Source of the DNA: Helicoverpa zea
Lineage: Eukaryota; Arthropoda; Insecta; Lepidoptera; Noctuidae
Length of the DNA: 64,000 nt
Reading direction: 5' to 3'
Assembly (NCBI RefSeq): GCF_022581195.2
Contig: NC_061470.1
Location: 620,001 to 684,000 of the forward strand
The notes beneath the pieces are model-generated. The model was not told the DNA's origin, did no database searches, and worked only from the letters and a program-made list of their open reading frames with translations. How positions within the stretch are numbered: the stretch's first letter is position 1; each line of letters starts with the position of its first letter. Position numbers and translations under genes: made by a program. Below are positions 44,101 through 57,300 of the stretch, piece after piece.

Positions 44101-47100
44101 CTAAAAAACTATCCACTTTGGCAAGAACCACTATATACACAATATACTTTCAAATGGGCTATGAGAGTGAAGGAATAATGAGTGCACCTGTGTCTGCGCA
44201 AATGCTTGTGCAGTGTGCAGTTGTGCACTACAATATGTCCTGCGCAGTTGGCTAATCTCCTTATATGACAACAGCCGCCATAGCCTTACTTTCAAGACCC
44301 CTTGTCGTATTGTTGCCTGACCCACAAACCTCTGGCTGTGATCTCCAGAAGTACCTGTTCCCGATGTACCCGGAGCTGGCGCGGCAGTTCTTCCGGCACA
44401 TCCACCGCGCCGCTAAGTGCAAGAACAAGCACATCCCGCTCACCGCCTTCCGACAGCAGTGCGAGAAGATCCTTGCCATGCTCGACGACGCGCTCATCAT
44501 CGAGACATATGTCAGGTAACCGATGCATAGCCAAATAATCGAAGGTATATATCTAGAGAATCTAGAAAATAACAATAATTCAGAGACATTGTGCAGACAC
44601 AATTTCTCTGAATTATTGCTCAATATGGAAATATCAAAGACTAGCCGTTTTCCCGCGGTTTTACCCGCGTCCCGTGGTAACTACTGCCGGTACTGGGATA
44701 AAATATAGCCTATGTTACTCGTGGATAATGGGGTCGTTCGTCGTTTCGCCCCACAAGCGATTGGCACCGCGGTGCCAATCGACGAAGCACAATTTTTGAA
44801 TGGGTGGATTCGCACCACAGATTTTGTTTTGTTTTATTCGGGGCGAATGGCCCAAGATATCTTAAGCATAGGTCGATTGGCACCACTTAGCAAAACATTT
44901 GGTTAACTCATTTCGAATATTGTCAATTACAATTATTTATTTGTACTGTCGCTACGAAAATTGACATCATATACCAGGAGAGCAGAAGTGTAAATGTGAG
45001 TGAATTGTGTTGAAAAGGATTAGGGGGGGAAACCAAGGGAAGGTTCATTAACAGTTGGCTAGTAAACTCAGCCTAAAATGCACGGGCCAGATTACCATGA
45101 GAAGAAAGTAACGTTGGTAAATCGTCCCATTTTAATTAATTTCCTGAAATCTGGTAGTTGTGAAAATTTTCACAGCTCAAAATCATCAGGAGGCCAAAAG
45201 ACTTAGATCTTTTTCATAATTTTCATCAGAAATATTATAAGTAAAAATATTCTTATCCATTATTTACGTTTTGCTTCAAAATTGAGATTATTTTAACGTA
45301 TCATGGGTACTAGGAGTTCAGCATTTTAGACAAAGTCATCCTCATCCTCCGAGCCTTTTCCCAACTATGTTGGAGTCGGCTTCCAGTCTAACCGGATGTA
45401 GCTGAGTACCAGTTCTTTATAAGGAGCGACTGCCCTATCTGACCTCCTCAACTCAGTTACCCGGGCAACCCAATAAATACCCTTTGGTTAGACTGATTTG
45501 ATTTGAAGGCGCATAGACAAGATGGCGACGGTGATAGAAGTTTTGCATCGAATGATCCGATTCGTTAAAATAAAGAATTGATTAATAATTTTATAATAAT
45601 AATACAGGGCATCTGAGGCGGATGACGGGGAGTAGCGACCCCGCGGGGCTATATATCCGAGTGCTCCAGGGAGAGTATACTATCCCCATCTCCGGCCTGC
45701 CGGAGTGAAGCATGACGGGGGATAGGTCTCCCGCCTCTTGGCTTGCCTTCATCGGCCGGTCAGAGTGGAGTCGCTAGAGCAGGGTTAGCAGCCCGCTCGG
45801 AGGGTAGGTGCCTCGTGGTAAATGGCGAGTGGGCCGGTGATGCTGGACCCACAGGGAGCGCGTGATCTGCGTTTAAAGTCCGCCGAGGTATCCTCACCCT
45901 TCAGCCGCTCATGTACCTGTTGCCCTCTTGTTGCTATTCAGTGACTGATTCCCGGGGGCCCAGTAAGTGAGTTGGCGAGTCTCCACCTGCCATTTTTACG
46001 TTGTTGTCAAATAAGTGAGCTCTAAAGTTATAGTTAAAATACTTCTGATCAGGCATTACGGACTTAGAATTCATGTGTTGAAAGTTAGTACAAATTAACT
46101 TCCATGTCGCGATTCAAAATATCCCGCCGATCAACGGTAAAGACATATGTCAAAACCTTGTCGAGCAGAGGGGTTAATTCTACGTCGGTAAAATTATGGT
46201 CTCCGAGTAATGGTAAGCACAGTAAGTTTCCAGTTAACTGAGTTGTAATGTGATTGTTGCATTCAACAAGTCGTTTTATATTACCGACTTATTAACTGAG
46301 TTTTTTTTTAATGAAAATTATGAAAAAGATCTAAGTCTTTTTGCCTCCTGACAATTTTGAGCTGTGAAAAATTTCACAACTACCAGATTTCATGAAATTA
46401 AGTAATGGGTGCTTATGCTTTTTAACTTCGAAAATATTCTGAATTTTGTTATATTATATTATATTTAGCTATTCCACGCGGTTTCACAGACGCCCCGAGG
46501 GATTTACTTCAGGTATTTTATGCTGCCCTAGTACATTGTAAGATAACACTGGGTACTAGAAAAGTTCAAAAGTTCAGATACAATAATGCATTTTTTCGGT
46601 TTTGAAGTACACCACTTGGATAAAACTTCAGTAGGTGATGATACTACACTGAAAAATTTATAATAAAAACTGCTTATCTTCTTTGCTGCAATCACCCTTT
46701 CAAAAAAAGAACTGTTCCATATTGTGGGGCGAATCGACCCATTCCAAATGGGTAGTTCGTCGATTGGCACCGCGGGGCGAATCGACCCATTCAAAAATTG
46801 TGCTTCGTCGATTGGCACCGCGGTGCCAATCGCTTGTGGGGCGAAACGACGAACGACCCGGATAATGTAGCTTTCGAATGGTGAAAGAATTTTAAAAAAC
46901 GGTACAGTAGTTTATGAGCCTATTCATTACAACCAAACAAACAAACAAACAAAGTTTTCCTCTTTATAATATTAGTAAAGACTAGCTGACCCAACAAACT
47001 TCGTATCGTTTGCCTAAACCTTCTCTAGACCTCTACAAACATTTTAAAACCAAAATAATCCAAATCGGTCCAGCTATTCTCAAGTTTTAGTGAGACTAAC

Positions 47101-50100
47101 GAATAGCAATTCATTTTTCTATACAAATGGGAATATTAAATATACCTGCCATTCATTTATAAGGTGGAATGAAGCTGACCACAGTGGGACCAGAGCAGAA
47201 TTTGGTGCAAGATTTTTTACTCGGACAAACTTTGTAAAACTTTACATATATTAAGATGTAGGTAAATGCGTTAATAATAACAGTTGCAGATTAGAATCGC
47301 ATGTATCCTATCAGAATTACGGAAACAAACATCCGCCATGACTCATCACTTAGCTACTTTGATGTCTAGACTTGTCGACTTTAAAGTACATACCTACACC
47401 TATTGCTAACTGAACCAACTAGGTAAATCATTTATAGAAATAATGTACAGTCTTTACATTTATCAGTTTTGCGTATAAAAACGTACACCTGTCTATTGAT
47501 GTCCAACGTTACACCGTCTGCATTGTGCCTCAACATCTGTCAAATGGTTAAACTTACAACAATTGCCTTCAGTTGCTTTTGTTTCGCTTCATTCACTCTT
47601 GAAGACAATACGACACAAATAACTGCAAGGTCGTTATATCAGATTCGGTTTAGTTCGATATTTGTTCACTTTACAAGACAACAATGCCTTTTGCAAAAAT
47701 TTTGGAATTCGCTGTCGCAAAAGAACAGACTGACCAGGTTGAAGAGGCTTACCTGGCTAGGACTAGGAAATTCGCCATGGCTAGTATAAAAAATTGACAC
47801 ACTAACATTAGGAGAACCCTAACGGGTCTCACTTGTCTTGACAGCAGAAACTAATGAAGTTTGAAGAGTATCAAAAACACGTAATGTTATACACGACAAT
47901 TTATGCAGAAATAACAGATCCTCACATACATAAATCATGGCCTATATTAAGGCCGCTACGTAACATAAAATAAGAAAAAACAATGAGTAACAGCGAAAAG
48001 ACGCCCTTATTTGTAAGCCTATTTATTACATGGGCGTGCTCATAACGCTCACTACGGTAGATCCGCCACAAAGGTTTTAAAACTATTAGTTCAAGTGTCC
48101 GTTCCGTTTGTCAGGATGTTCGCTGCGGAGACGGACGACAACATGGTGATGCCGGAGGGGCTGCGCAGCCTGCTGTACACCAGCTACAAGCTCTCCATGG
48201 ACCACTACCCCGAGGGCCCGCAGACCTGTCTCATGGTGAGGTCACATCATTACAAATACTACTAACCAATAGTGTTTCCTCCTTCATATCATACATCTTT
48301 TTATCATCTATCTCTCCACTATGTCAAATGTCGATGCCCAATTATATTCATCACTCTCTTTCTCTCTCCAATTTCTTCGGTGAATGCCAACATCACCTTT
48401 TCAACTGCAGTCCAATTACCTCAACTCTTCTGTCTGATGTTTTCTCCTATACATTTAACCAACCCTGTTATTCCATTCCTGTTATATGAGCTTGCATTAC
48501 TTTGAGGTGTTATGTGATGCTATAATAGAAGTGAATGTATGCAGATCAACAAGACGCTATCATCGGTGGTGAACGGGTGCTTCAACAACAAGGACATGCA
48601 CAGCGTCGGCTTCGTGGTGCGCTGGCTCGAGGAGCACTGCCACAGGCTCATATTCCCTGTACATAGGTGAGGTATTTAGTTGCTTTTTGCATTGCAAATA
48701 TATAATTTATTACAGGTACAGAAATTGGATGTATCAGGCATTTTTTAAACTAATTCACAAGTATATTATTGCAAGTTTTTTCATCCGCAACATTGCAAAC
48801 CATGTGGCAGCACGTGTGATTTCATCTGTCAAATGAGAAGATAAAAAAAATAATCGGTGGATGTATCCCTACTAATATTATAAATGCGAAAGTAACTATG
48901 TCTGTTTGTTATGCTTTCACGTCTAAACCATTGAACTGATTTTAATAACATTTGGTACAGAGATAGAGTTGACCTTAAGAAAGAACATAAGATAGTTTTT
49001 ATCCCGGATTCTTGAAGAATTCTCTTGGAAACGCGGTATAAGCGAACACTACGCGGGCGAAGCCGCGGGCGGAAGCTAGTTAGCTATATTTTATAAAGGC
49101 GACATTCAAGATCTTCTTTTCAGCCCATATAACAAATATGTTTTTTTCTACTCCCTACTTAGATACTGCGTCCACATGCTAGCCACCCGTCACCGGGACA
49201 TCGAAGCCTCAGTAGAATCGAGCGGCTCCGGCGCCGGCCTGGAACTAGGGACTCCGGTCCTGGAGCGCGGCAACTGGGCGGCTGGGAGTGCCCTGCTCCC
49301 AGTGTCCGTGGCGTGGCTGCTGGCGGGCACGGCGCCGGCGCTGTACTCGCGGCCGGTGGCGGCGCCGGGCGCGGGGCTGGCGTCGGCGGCGTGGCTGGCG
49401 CGGCTGGTGTGCGCGGTGCCGTCGCACTGGGTGCCGCTCTATGCCTCCAGGGATCATGGCTTAGGGGCGAACCGGTTCTTGCATCATACGCTGGCGTATA
49501 GGTATGTGGGTGGAGTTGGTTGTAGTTTTTCTTTTGTTTTTGTTTAATTGATTTGATATTTTTGCACTAATTCAACATATTATTTGTATGATTGTGACCA
49601 ATATTTCCTCATCTCCCCGTGTTTAATATAAACTGCTCTGTAGGTAATATTTTTGCATTTAACCTTCTAAAAATGCATCATGTTCCTCCAGGGACACTAA
49701 CTTTTGAATGGGAATCACAGAAATTTAAACTTATAACGCCAGAAGACTTACAATTTTCCTTGCTAATAGCTTGGTAATTGCCATTATATTATCTTGTCCT
49801 TCAGAGGTCCGACGCTGGTGCTGGTACAAGCCGGCACCCTGGTGGTGGTGATATGCGCGGCGGCGGAGTGGCGCGAGACGCACCAGTACTGGGGCTCGCA
49901 GGACTGCGCCCTGCTGCAGCTCATGCCCACGTCAGTATGCCCTGAAGATAGATCCAAGGGTTGACAAGCTCATAGGATACTGTCTTCGGAATTTTATATA
50001 AACTTCTTAGGGTCCGTTCAAACAGAACGGCTCGGAAAGCAGAGCCATTCTTAACACATTGAAAATTGAGTATTTAGTATTTGAAGTAAGGTTTATTTTT

Positions 50101-51920
50101 GCATGCGCACTTCTTTTGTCATTAAGAATGCTCGAATGCGCTCGGTGTGAAATAATAAGAGGTATCGTGTATTTTTTCTTGACGTTTGGCTCCGATTGCA
50201 TGCTCTTTAATGCTCGCGCAGCCGATCGGCTCCGGTCTGTGTGAAAAGAAAAATGCACGCCGATGCTAACCGACCAGGTCTATCTGAACGGACTCTTAGT
50301 GTGCTGATGCGCAAAGAGTATGGCGCAATATTTTATGATCCAAAGAATAAATTGCTTACCTAGGAGTTATATCCCCTTTAGTTAAGTAACAATAACACAT
50401 CATACTTTCAAATTGTACACTTAAAAAATATTGGTCTCACTACAAAAACTTAAACATGTGTCAAACACTTGTCTAAAAAAGTGTGGCTGCATAATGTTTT
50501 AGCCTCAATAATCTTATGTCACAACTACTATTTTTATGGCAAAATGTTCAATACAAGCTTTCTAATGTGCAGGTTCGCTGTGGTAGAGAAGGCGCCGAAG
50601 ATGTTGTACCTGAACACGTGCATCCGCGGGTACCCCAAGGGGCTCCGCGCGGGCTCGGACCCGCGCAAGCCGCTGCTCAGCATACCGGAGGACTTCGACT
50701 CGCTCGTCTTCAAGGGGGTGCCCTACGAGCTGCAGTCTATTGAGGTAACTACAAATATTTACTCACACAGAACATGTCACAAAGCATTTATTAAAAAATA
50801 ATCTAAAAAACAGCACTTTTAGAACATCAAAATTAGGTTAGTTAAAACCTTATGAACATTATGGAACACAATAAATGAATATGAAATTACATGATACAGC
50901 CCCCAAAGACACCCGCCCTTTAACATTTTCTACGTGTTTTTATTGGGAAGAAGTGTCAGTTTTGGCTGTAACCAAATTACTCAATTGCCTCCTCTGCTTA
51001 ATATAGGTGTATACTGTTTTATTTCAAAAGTTAGATCTATTTCTGCCCATCATAAAGTAAACAAGTTGAAAAACCTATTTGTAAATTCATATTCTCTTAT
51101 TAAATTCATAATTAAACTATGTATTTATGTTGTAGTTTACGTATATAAAACGGATGTAATATTTGAGCAGCCGTTAAATAGTCTTGAGACTGTAAGGCTT
51201 ACAAATATAATCATCGGCAAGGATATTGAGCCCTGACCTTCACCTGCGCAGGAGCGATTTATTGCCTTAAGTGTACAGTGCGCAAAGTGATCCCCACTCT
51301 CCCGCCGAGAGCTCATTATCCGTGCCGATATGGCTAAGGCTTACATGTGTATGTCCGCAGGTGTGGGGCTGCGGCGACACGGCGTCGCGGGAGACGCAGC
51401 TGGAGATCAAGAAGTGGCAGGTCAAGGAGGCCGAGCGACAACGACATGTACGTGCACTTTATACTTCCAAGCATTGGACACATAACAACCAAGTTTTATA
51501 AATTCAGTTCGGAAACTAGTTATACTTGAAATGCGCTTCTAAAATTCATGTTTCTACTCCACGGTGTACGGAACAACGGACGACTCGCGCTTCACTCGTT
51601 TTATTTTACCCTGGCGTAGCAAAACGCCATTTCAACTTTAATTCAATTTCAAAATCTTTATTGCAAACTTAGTAGGTATAAAAGCATCCTACTTAAAACT
51701 CTCGTGCTTAAAACTTAGTTGCCTGTTAAGGCATTGCAATATATGTACATATATTTTTTTATGTTTGTTTTATAAATAAACCAACTTCAATTTATATAGT
51801 TCTCAAATTATATTTTTCAACTTCTAGGTGAAGCTGTCGGCTGCCGACTGGATCGAGCATCCCGACAGATACCTCCTGGAGCTGGCCGGTCGGCCGCAGT
51901 ACAACAACTCGGCCAGCTAG
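38198..51920 (+). CDS. TLDc-domain protein, MEAK7/TLDC1-like (491 aa)
   Basis: Ten exons: 38198-38383, 43894-43956, 44349-44515, 48115-48235, 48545-48666, 49163-49501, 49805-49930, 50573-50744, 51361-51447 and 51828-51920. Phases all match. It begins MGNHHSHETK. Gly2 with Ser6 fits an N-myristoylation signal, as in MEAK7 (mTOR-associated, lysosomal membrane). A Gly/Ser-rich segment follows (about 15-45), then a helical region (KYLFPMYPELARQFFRHIHR). The TLDc domain spans about 300-440: CAVPSHWVPLYASRDHGLGA, GPTLVLVQAGTLVVVICAAA, then MLYLNTCIRGYPKGL and ELQSIEVWGCGD. A basic or charged tail follows. The ATG was chosen for the myristoylation motif; the region has no TATA. TLDc proteins bind V-ATPase or act in mTOR/oxidation responses; which applies here is not shown. 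Confidence 0.87.
39589..40236. repeat. 27-bp minisatellite, 24 copies
   Basis: The unit AAAATATCCAGCTTCTGACT + TAACATC is repeated 24 times in register with almost no change. I see one C-to-T difference near 39899. It lies in intron 1 of the TLDc gene. Because 27 is a multiple of 3, the minus strand shows a 260-codon frame (ILMLSQKLD repeated), which is an artefact. Confidence 0.97.
40400..43880. other. Rest of intron 1 of the TLDc gene
   Basis: No further gene is supported. A frame at 42214-42343 (plus, MDQWQSLVKNMRFSIVGIQV) looks protein-like but is short and ends at once. It could be a retroposed exon scrap. Confidence 0.4.
44158..44285 (-). repeat. Dispersed retroposon-like repeat, copy 2 of 3
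   Basis: Reverse orientation of the repeats at 4880 and 60715 ('atgtcctgcgcagttggctaatctcc'). It ends about 60 bp before the exon 3 acceptor of the TLDc gene. Confidence 0.6.
45338..45500 (-). repeat. SINE fragment inside the transposon
   Basis: 'catcctcatcctccgagcctttt' to 'ttggttagactg' is the tail half of the SINE family. Confidence 0.75.
45605..46010 (-). mobile_element. LINE 3' non-coding end, inverted copy
   Basis: Reverse complement of 37000-37410 with few differences. The orientation is opposite to the copy downstream of the NRF-6-like gene. Confidence 0.75.
46981..47125 (+). repeat. Dispersed repeat, partner of 37450-37600
   Basis: Shares the blocks named for 37450-37600. It abuts the end of the split repeat, a common arrangement for tail-to-head retroposons. 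Confidence 0.55.
47130..48100. other. Intron 3 of TLDc gene, right part
   Basis: No supported feature beyond short frames. Confidence 0.4.
48868..49085 (-). repeat. Common lepidopteran repeat, reverse copy
   Basis: From 'ctactaatattataaatgcg' to 'gccgcgggcggaagctagt', in intron 5 of the TLDc gene. Related to 19285-19490. Confidence 0.65.
50006..50299. repeat. MITE in intron 7 of TLDc gene
   Basis: Ends CTTAGGGTCCGTTCAAACAG and the complement of CTAAGAGTCCGTTCAGATAG face each other. There is no coding frame of note. Confidence 0.65.
51206..51332. repeat. Short MITE, copy 2
   Basis: Palindromic relative of 25593-25728 (ATCGGCAAGGATATTGAGCC ... CCGTGCCGAT). It ends about 28 bp before exon 9 of the TLDc gene. 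Confidence 0.75.
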
Positions 51921-52002
51921 TGATGTCACTCTCGGCCAACTAGTGATGTCACATACTCGGCCAGCTAGTGATGTCACACACTCGATAGTTAGTGATGTCA
52001 CC
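51908..52002 (+). repeat. Minisatellite across the TLDc stop codon
   Basis: Four units of 21-25 bp (CTCGGCCAGCTAGTGATGTC + AC). The first unit contains the last codons and the TAG stop of the gene. The third unit again reads Ser-Ala-Ser-stop in the same frame. Confidence 0.85.
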
Positions 52003-53817
52003 TCGACACAGTGCTAGTGACGCGCCTTAAACCTCGGACTATACTTGTAACCACTTATATGTCGGTAACTCATTATTAAGGCATACGGTGGTATAGCCCA
52101 AGTGACTAGTGATGTACACTGCGGTATCGATAGTCGCAAGTGTTGAACGCTTTACTACGTAAGTAGCGCACAAATGTGCCGTCTATCATATCATACATTT
52201 GCTATTGTTTTTCGACCTTTCTATCGATTTTTATTCAGAATGTCTAATTTATAGGGCCCAAATTATCCCTTGAAATCATGTCTTATTTGTGCACTTTTCA
52301 ACAATGTGCTTTAGGAAATTAAAGCCATAGGACCTAGTGGATCTATCCTACTATATATTTATGTTTAGCGGTGCTTCAAAACTTGTGTGAATTGTTTGTG
52401 AATCGAAAATGCACAGTCAAGTCGTTTATTGCACTTCTATGTTACAATCTTCGACACGTACTTATTGTTCGTACTTAAACCTTATTTATTTCACCTCTGT
52501 ATCTATCAACTTAGTAATTTAAAAACTTTAATTCTTATTATTTAACATTGTCTCGCTTGTTTCCTCAAAACTAATAAATCTTTGCTAAATAAAAACCTTT
52601 TTACAGAAAATCATAATGTTGCTCAAAGAAAATTATATTTTCGTATGAAAACATTGCTTCATTTATATGTAATGTATCAGGCTGGGAGCCCAGGCGATTT
52701 TGAAGTGCCTTTTTCATATTTTATCAGTTTTTCAACGAAATCTAAAACAGGATTGATTTATCAGATTGAATTCGGCCTTAAAAATGTAGTAGTCTTATAT
52801 TTTATGATAAGCCTTGCCTGATAGAAGAAAAATATTTTTATTGTAACACATGAATTATATAACAAGTTATTATAAATTGAACTCATAATATTTGTATTTA
52901 TAATTAAGTATGGGTTTGTATTCAAAGCCTAAACATTTTGATATTGAAGCTCACTAATATTATATCGTTATTATAAAGTACCTACAAGTTGCTTTTAACA
53001 TGAAAATGAATTTGCTCATTCAACAGTCATCTACATAAGGCCTTTTAGATACAGATGCATTTTACTGTATGATACCAAACAATATAACTGACTGGTAGAA
53101 TGAAAACATGTTTGATAATGAATAGAGCACGAACTTATTAAGAAGCATTTGACGCAAGCTTCATATTAGTTGTATATCGTTATTCGTTCCTATTGTATAA
53201 GCCATATTCGCGAGTCACTTAGGATCTATGTAATTCTCATAAACGGTATTTTGTTATATTATAAATGGACCAAAATGTTAAAATAATATTGTATTTAAAT
53301 GGTAAGCAGCCAGTTTATGTGTAAATGTAATATGTTGGCGTGAAACTAATCGCGATCTCAACTGTTTGGCGAAATACAAGATGGCCGCCACGAATAATTG
53401 TATTTTTAATATTTTTGAAAATTATTGATGAGATCTTATAAGTTTTAGTATGAATTTAGGTTAAAACCCGTTTTGTCATTATAACGAAGAAATGAAAAAT
53501 AGTAGGACGAACAGTAAACTTATTTTAATTTAAAGATGGCGCCTGATTCGCTTGTGGACATCTCAACTGAAAATGATTCGTTGTCGTTATTGATATTATA
53601 AGAGATCGCGAGTAACATTTTATAGTGTTCAGTATAACAAGCTGTATTGCTATTTATATTGTTAAGGATTATTGTTTTATGTTAGACATCACAGGCATTA
53701 GCTTGACGTAACACGCAGTCAGTAACATGCGCTTTGTAATTGTAATATAGGTGCTATTGAATGCTTTGTAGATAGATAAGAATTTTGTGTATTATAAATG
53801 TAAATTATATTAATAAA
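52003..53817 (+). other. Probable long 3' UTR of TLDc gene
   Basis: No gene frame. Possible cleavage signals are AATAAA near 52572 and 52587 and at 53812-53817, so 3' UTRs of about 0.7 or 1.9 kb are both possible. Confidence 0.45.
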
Positions 53818-54336
53818 TGAAATATTTTATTATGGTCTGTTTTTTTTAAGTACCTACACTACGTCCAGCCTTCTTTATCTTCTAAAACTATTATCTCAAG
53901 GACTACCAGCCGAGCTCCGTCTTGTTGAAGGTTCTTGGAATTGGCTTGAATTTTTTTTCTATATATCATGCGCCTATGCGTTAGGCCTGGGTCACGTGGC
54001 ACGGGAATGGCGTCATGTTGATGTTTCCGCCCGCGGCTGCCGGCGACGACCTTCTCAAGCTTTTAAGTATAGAATTAAAGTTGAAAATAATTTCACACTG
54101 AAAGTGCTAGCCGCGTCGCCGCCTGCCGCTACCATTCCCGGTGCGACTCGGGTGAAACTTTGAAATCCAGAAACAAAACTACACTGTTTCTGAACGAAGT
54201 TTGCATTCGTATTTGACAGTGACACGTTAAATCTGTCAAAATGACTGCCACTGACACTTGTTGGCTAAGATAATCCTCAAAAATGATAAACAAACTGGGA
54301 TTGTGATTATATTGGTTAGCAACAATTAGCTGCAGC

Positions 54337-57300
54337 ATGGCGGTGTACGCGGCGCACTTGACGAGGACCCTGCAGGGCACGCCGACCGTGTTCCAAGTCA
54401 CCGCGCAGGAGGCCCTCGGCGCCACCGTCAAACCGGCGCTACGGAAAGTTGCTGAGGTGAACTTTCAACCTTGCTTTAAATCTTATTTGATGAGCTACCA
54501 GTCATCATCTATAAGAAACTATTAAGATATTATATTAGTGTACTTTACTAGCCTACCAAAATGTTGTGTGAATCGAGTTTGGACTTTAGTGTTAAATTTT
54601 TTTTAAATAAAATCAACTGGTGTTTGCTCAAGGTACTGAGAGAAATTTGTTTTGAGTCTCAAATTAATAAGTTCTGTTACATATTCACCAAGTATATTAT
54701 ATTAGCTATCGATATTTTTCTGTCTTTATAAAGAGTTTTCTCATTTATTGTTCATTTTATCTTTATGGTCGAGATATGATCCACCGTAAACTCAGTCACT
54801 CATTCATGCAATAAAAAATTCTAAGGTTGGTCAGTGGGTTGTCTTACAGTAGTGGAGTTTATGTTATATTCTAGTATTCATCATCATCATCCTGCCCATA
54901 TCCCAATTTTATTTGGGGTTGGCGCAGCATGTTTTCTCCTTCCATACTCTTCTATCTACCGTCACCTTACGAGTAACATTGTAGTATTATATAGTTATCA
55001 GCATGGATATTGAGCTATCGGGGATCGCTTTGCGCACTGTACATATAAGGCAATAAACCAATAAATCACTTCTGGTGAAAGTCAGGGCTCAATATCCTTG
55101 CCGATGATTATACTGAATATAACTTACACTTAATTTATTGTCTGTTCCTATAATAATTTTACCTAAAACATCTGTTCACAGTACCTAGCAGCAGTGTACC
55201 CCAACAAGTGTGGATGGTGCGTGCGCTGGTATGATGAGGTGTTCCTGCTGTTTGACTCCTGTCTGCAATACTACTACCTCAAACATTATGGTCAGTAACC
55301 CTTCACTTAATATACTATGCTGGTAACAATCGTTTTACTGTTAATTCCAGTGGATTAGCGTGGCTGTCCACTGCCCGGGCGGTATACAATTTGCTGCCTG
55401 CCTCGACTAGGTATTGTGTAAAGGTTATACAGAATGTGGCTTTTAGGCTAACAGTTGTACCTAATTACCTATACCACCACAACCGATGAACTGAACAGAT
55501 TTTGATAGGTGTAGATTCTAGTGGGCCTGGCGCAACTGCATCCGGTCTGTCTGAGTCGAGTTCTAACTGTTAAAATGTATTTCTTTTGTTTGCCTGAAGC
55601 AAATGATGATCATGATGATGATGATATTTTTAGCTGCATCATTCTCGGAAAGTTTCTACGACCTGATCCGAGTGCCGACATCTTCATCGAATGAGTTCAG
55701 CAGTGGGCAGCAGCTGCCGGTGTACCTGGAGCGAGCCTCGCTGGCGCTGCTGGTGCTGCTGCCCTATCTAAAGGACAAGCTTGAGGCTGTGGTGGAACAC
55801 TGGAGAGAGGATGACGAGGATGGACGGTTGGGGAAGGTAAAACCTAGACTATAAGATTAAAATTTTATGCACATCTCAATACTCAATTCTTTATTAGCAT
55901 TCTATGTCTTACAGGTGGTACATTTTATAAGGTAGACGGGCACAGCTTAAAGATAATATAGAGTTTTGCAGTAGCTTACATCTTATCTGAAGTTTTTTCT
56001 ATCTTAAAACTAAATCTTTTCTGCAGTTTTATGTGGGTCCTTGAGGATATATTTGATGATAATTTATCCTGTTTCCTTTGATAGTCGACACAGGACCGTC
56101 TCCGCCGCGCCGCTACCCGCGTGTACCTGGCGGCGCAGTCGGCGTGGTGCTGCTGGCGGCTGGTGCAGCTGGCGCGGTACACGCGCGGGCGCAGCGCGGC
56201 GCAGTCGCCGGCGCTGTGGGCGCTGGGCGTGGCGCTGCGCCCCGCGCCGCCGCGGCAGCCCTCGGAGCACACGTGGGGGGATCTGCTGACCAGTGTCGCT
56301 ACTGGAGATATTGGGTGAGAGATTCTTGTTTTTTTTCGAACTCATGCTCAATCTCTAAATATTTATTGCATGTTAAGATTGTTCAGTTGTTAAATACATA
56401 TAATTTATAAGTTCAGCTTAACGGCCTTTTGCAAGTGTTGCAAAAATGTGAGGGCTAATATTCTACTTATTAGTAAAACGTAGTAGACTCTCACACAGAG
56501 GTGGATAGATTTTTTGAAATTATAAAAAAAATAAGATTCATCATTCTCATTATATTATGTTATGTACTTGGTCTTGATTAATTTATTTATAAACTTTCTA
56601 TTTGAAAATTTTTTTTGCTCTGTTAATAACGCGCATGTTTTTCCGGACTATCAATCTATTTTTTTATTATTTAAACCTGAATCCTCAAAGACCAGGAAAT
56701 TAAATACATACTTATCTCATTTTTCCAAAAAACTCCAAATATTATTTTGTTTTAAGATTTTTGTTCGGTTATCAACATATAAAACGCTATTGTATACCAC
56801 AGTTCGGCAGCGGAGTGCCTGCCGCTCGTAGGCGGCGCGATGCTGCGGGCGGTGGAGTACGGCGCGTTCGGCGTGCAGTTCCTGCGCTGGTGGCAGGCCG
56901 CCGCCGCGCCGCAGCAGGCCTTACCCGTGCCGCCGCCGCCTAAGGTTTGTGACCCCCGATATTCAATATTTATCAACACTATATTAGCTTCACTTGTAAC
57001 TAACTATTTATGTAAGAAAATCTTGTAATCTTACTTTGACCCACTTCCCGGTCTTCGGTTAGGGCGAAATTTTACACGCGCCCTGAGTTCTTATGACAAT
57101 ACATGACTAACTAAGAAACGCCATTACAAATTCCAATATGGCGGCCCTCCCAAGATAGCGGACTGGCTGTTTAAAATACACCCCCATGATTCGGACAATT
57201 TGGACTGTAGTTCCGAGATTAGCACCATCAGACAAACAAACTCTTCATCTTTTGATCAACGGTTCTATTGCTATATTTATTTATATATCTATTATTCCAG

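Larger units (their letters stand above)
44731..46859. mobile_element. 2.1-kb inverted-repeat DNA transposon, family unknown
   Basis: The terminal inverted repeats start GGGTCGTTCGTCGTTTCGCC and run about 80 bp. Each arm contains an inner palindrome, CGATTGGCACCGCGGTGCCAATCG-like, so the ends can fold on themselves. The target duplication is GGATAATG (44723-44730 and 46860-46867). Farther in, a second pair of inverted segments (45134-45235 and 46300-46400, 'agacttagatctttttcata') continues the arms. The inside holds a SINE piece (45338-45500) and a LINE 3' UTR (45605-46010). No transposase is recognised. The 8-bp duplication fits hAT or P-like classes, but the ends do not match a family I know. 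Confidence 0.82.
44642..46981 (+). repeat. Common lepidopteran repeat, split by a transposon
   Basis: The left part 44642-44730 and right part 46860-46981 together equal one copy of the repeat at 16868-17072. The junction carries an 8-bp duplication GGATAATG. Confidence 0.8.
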
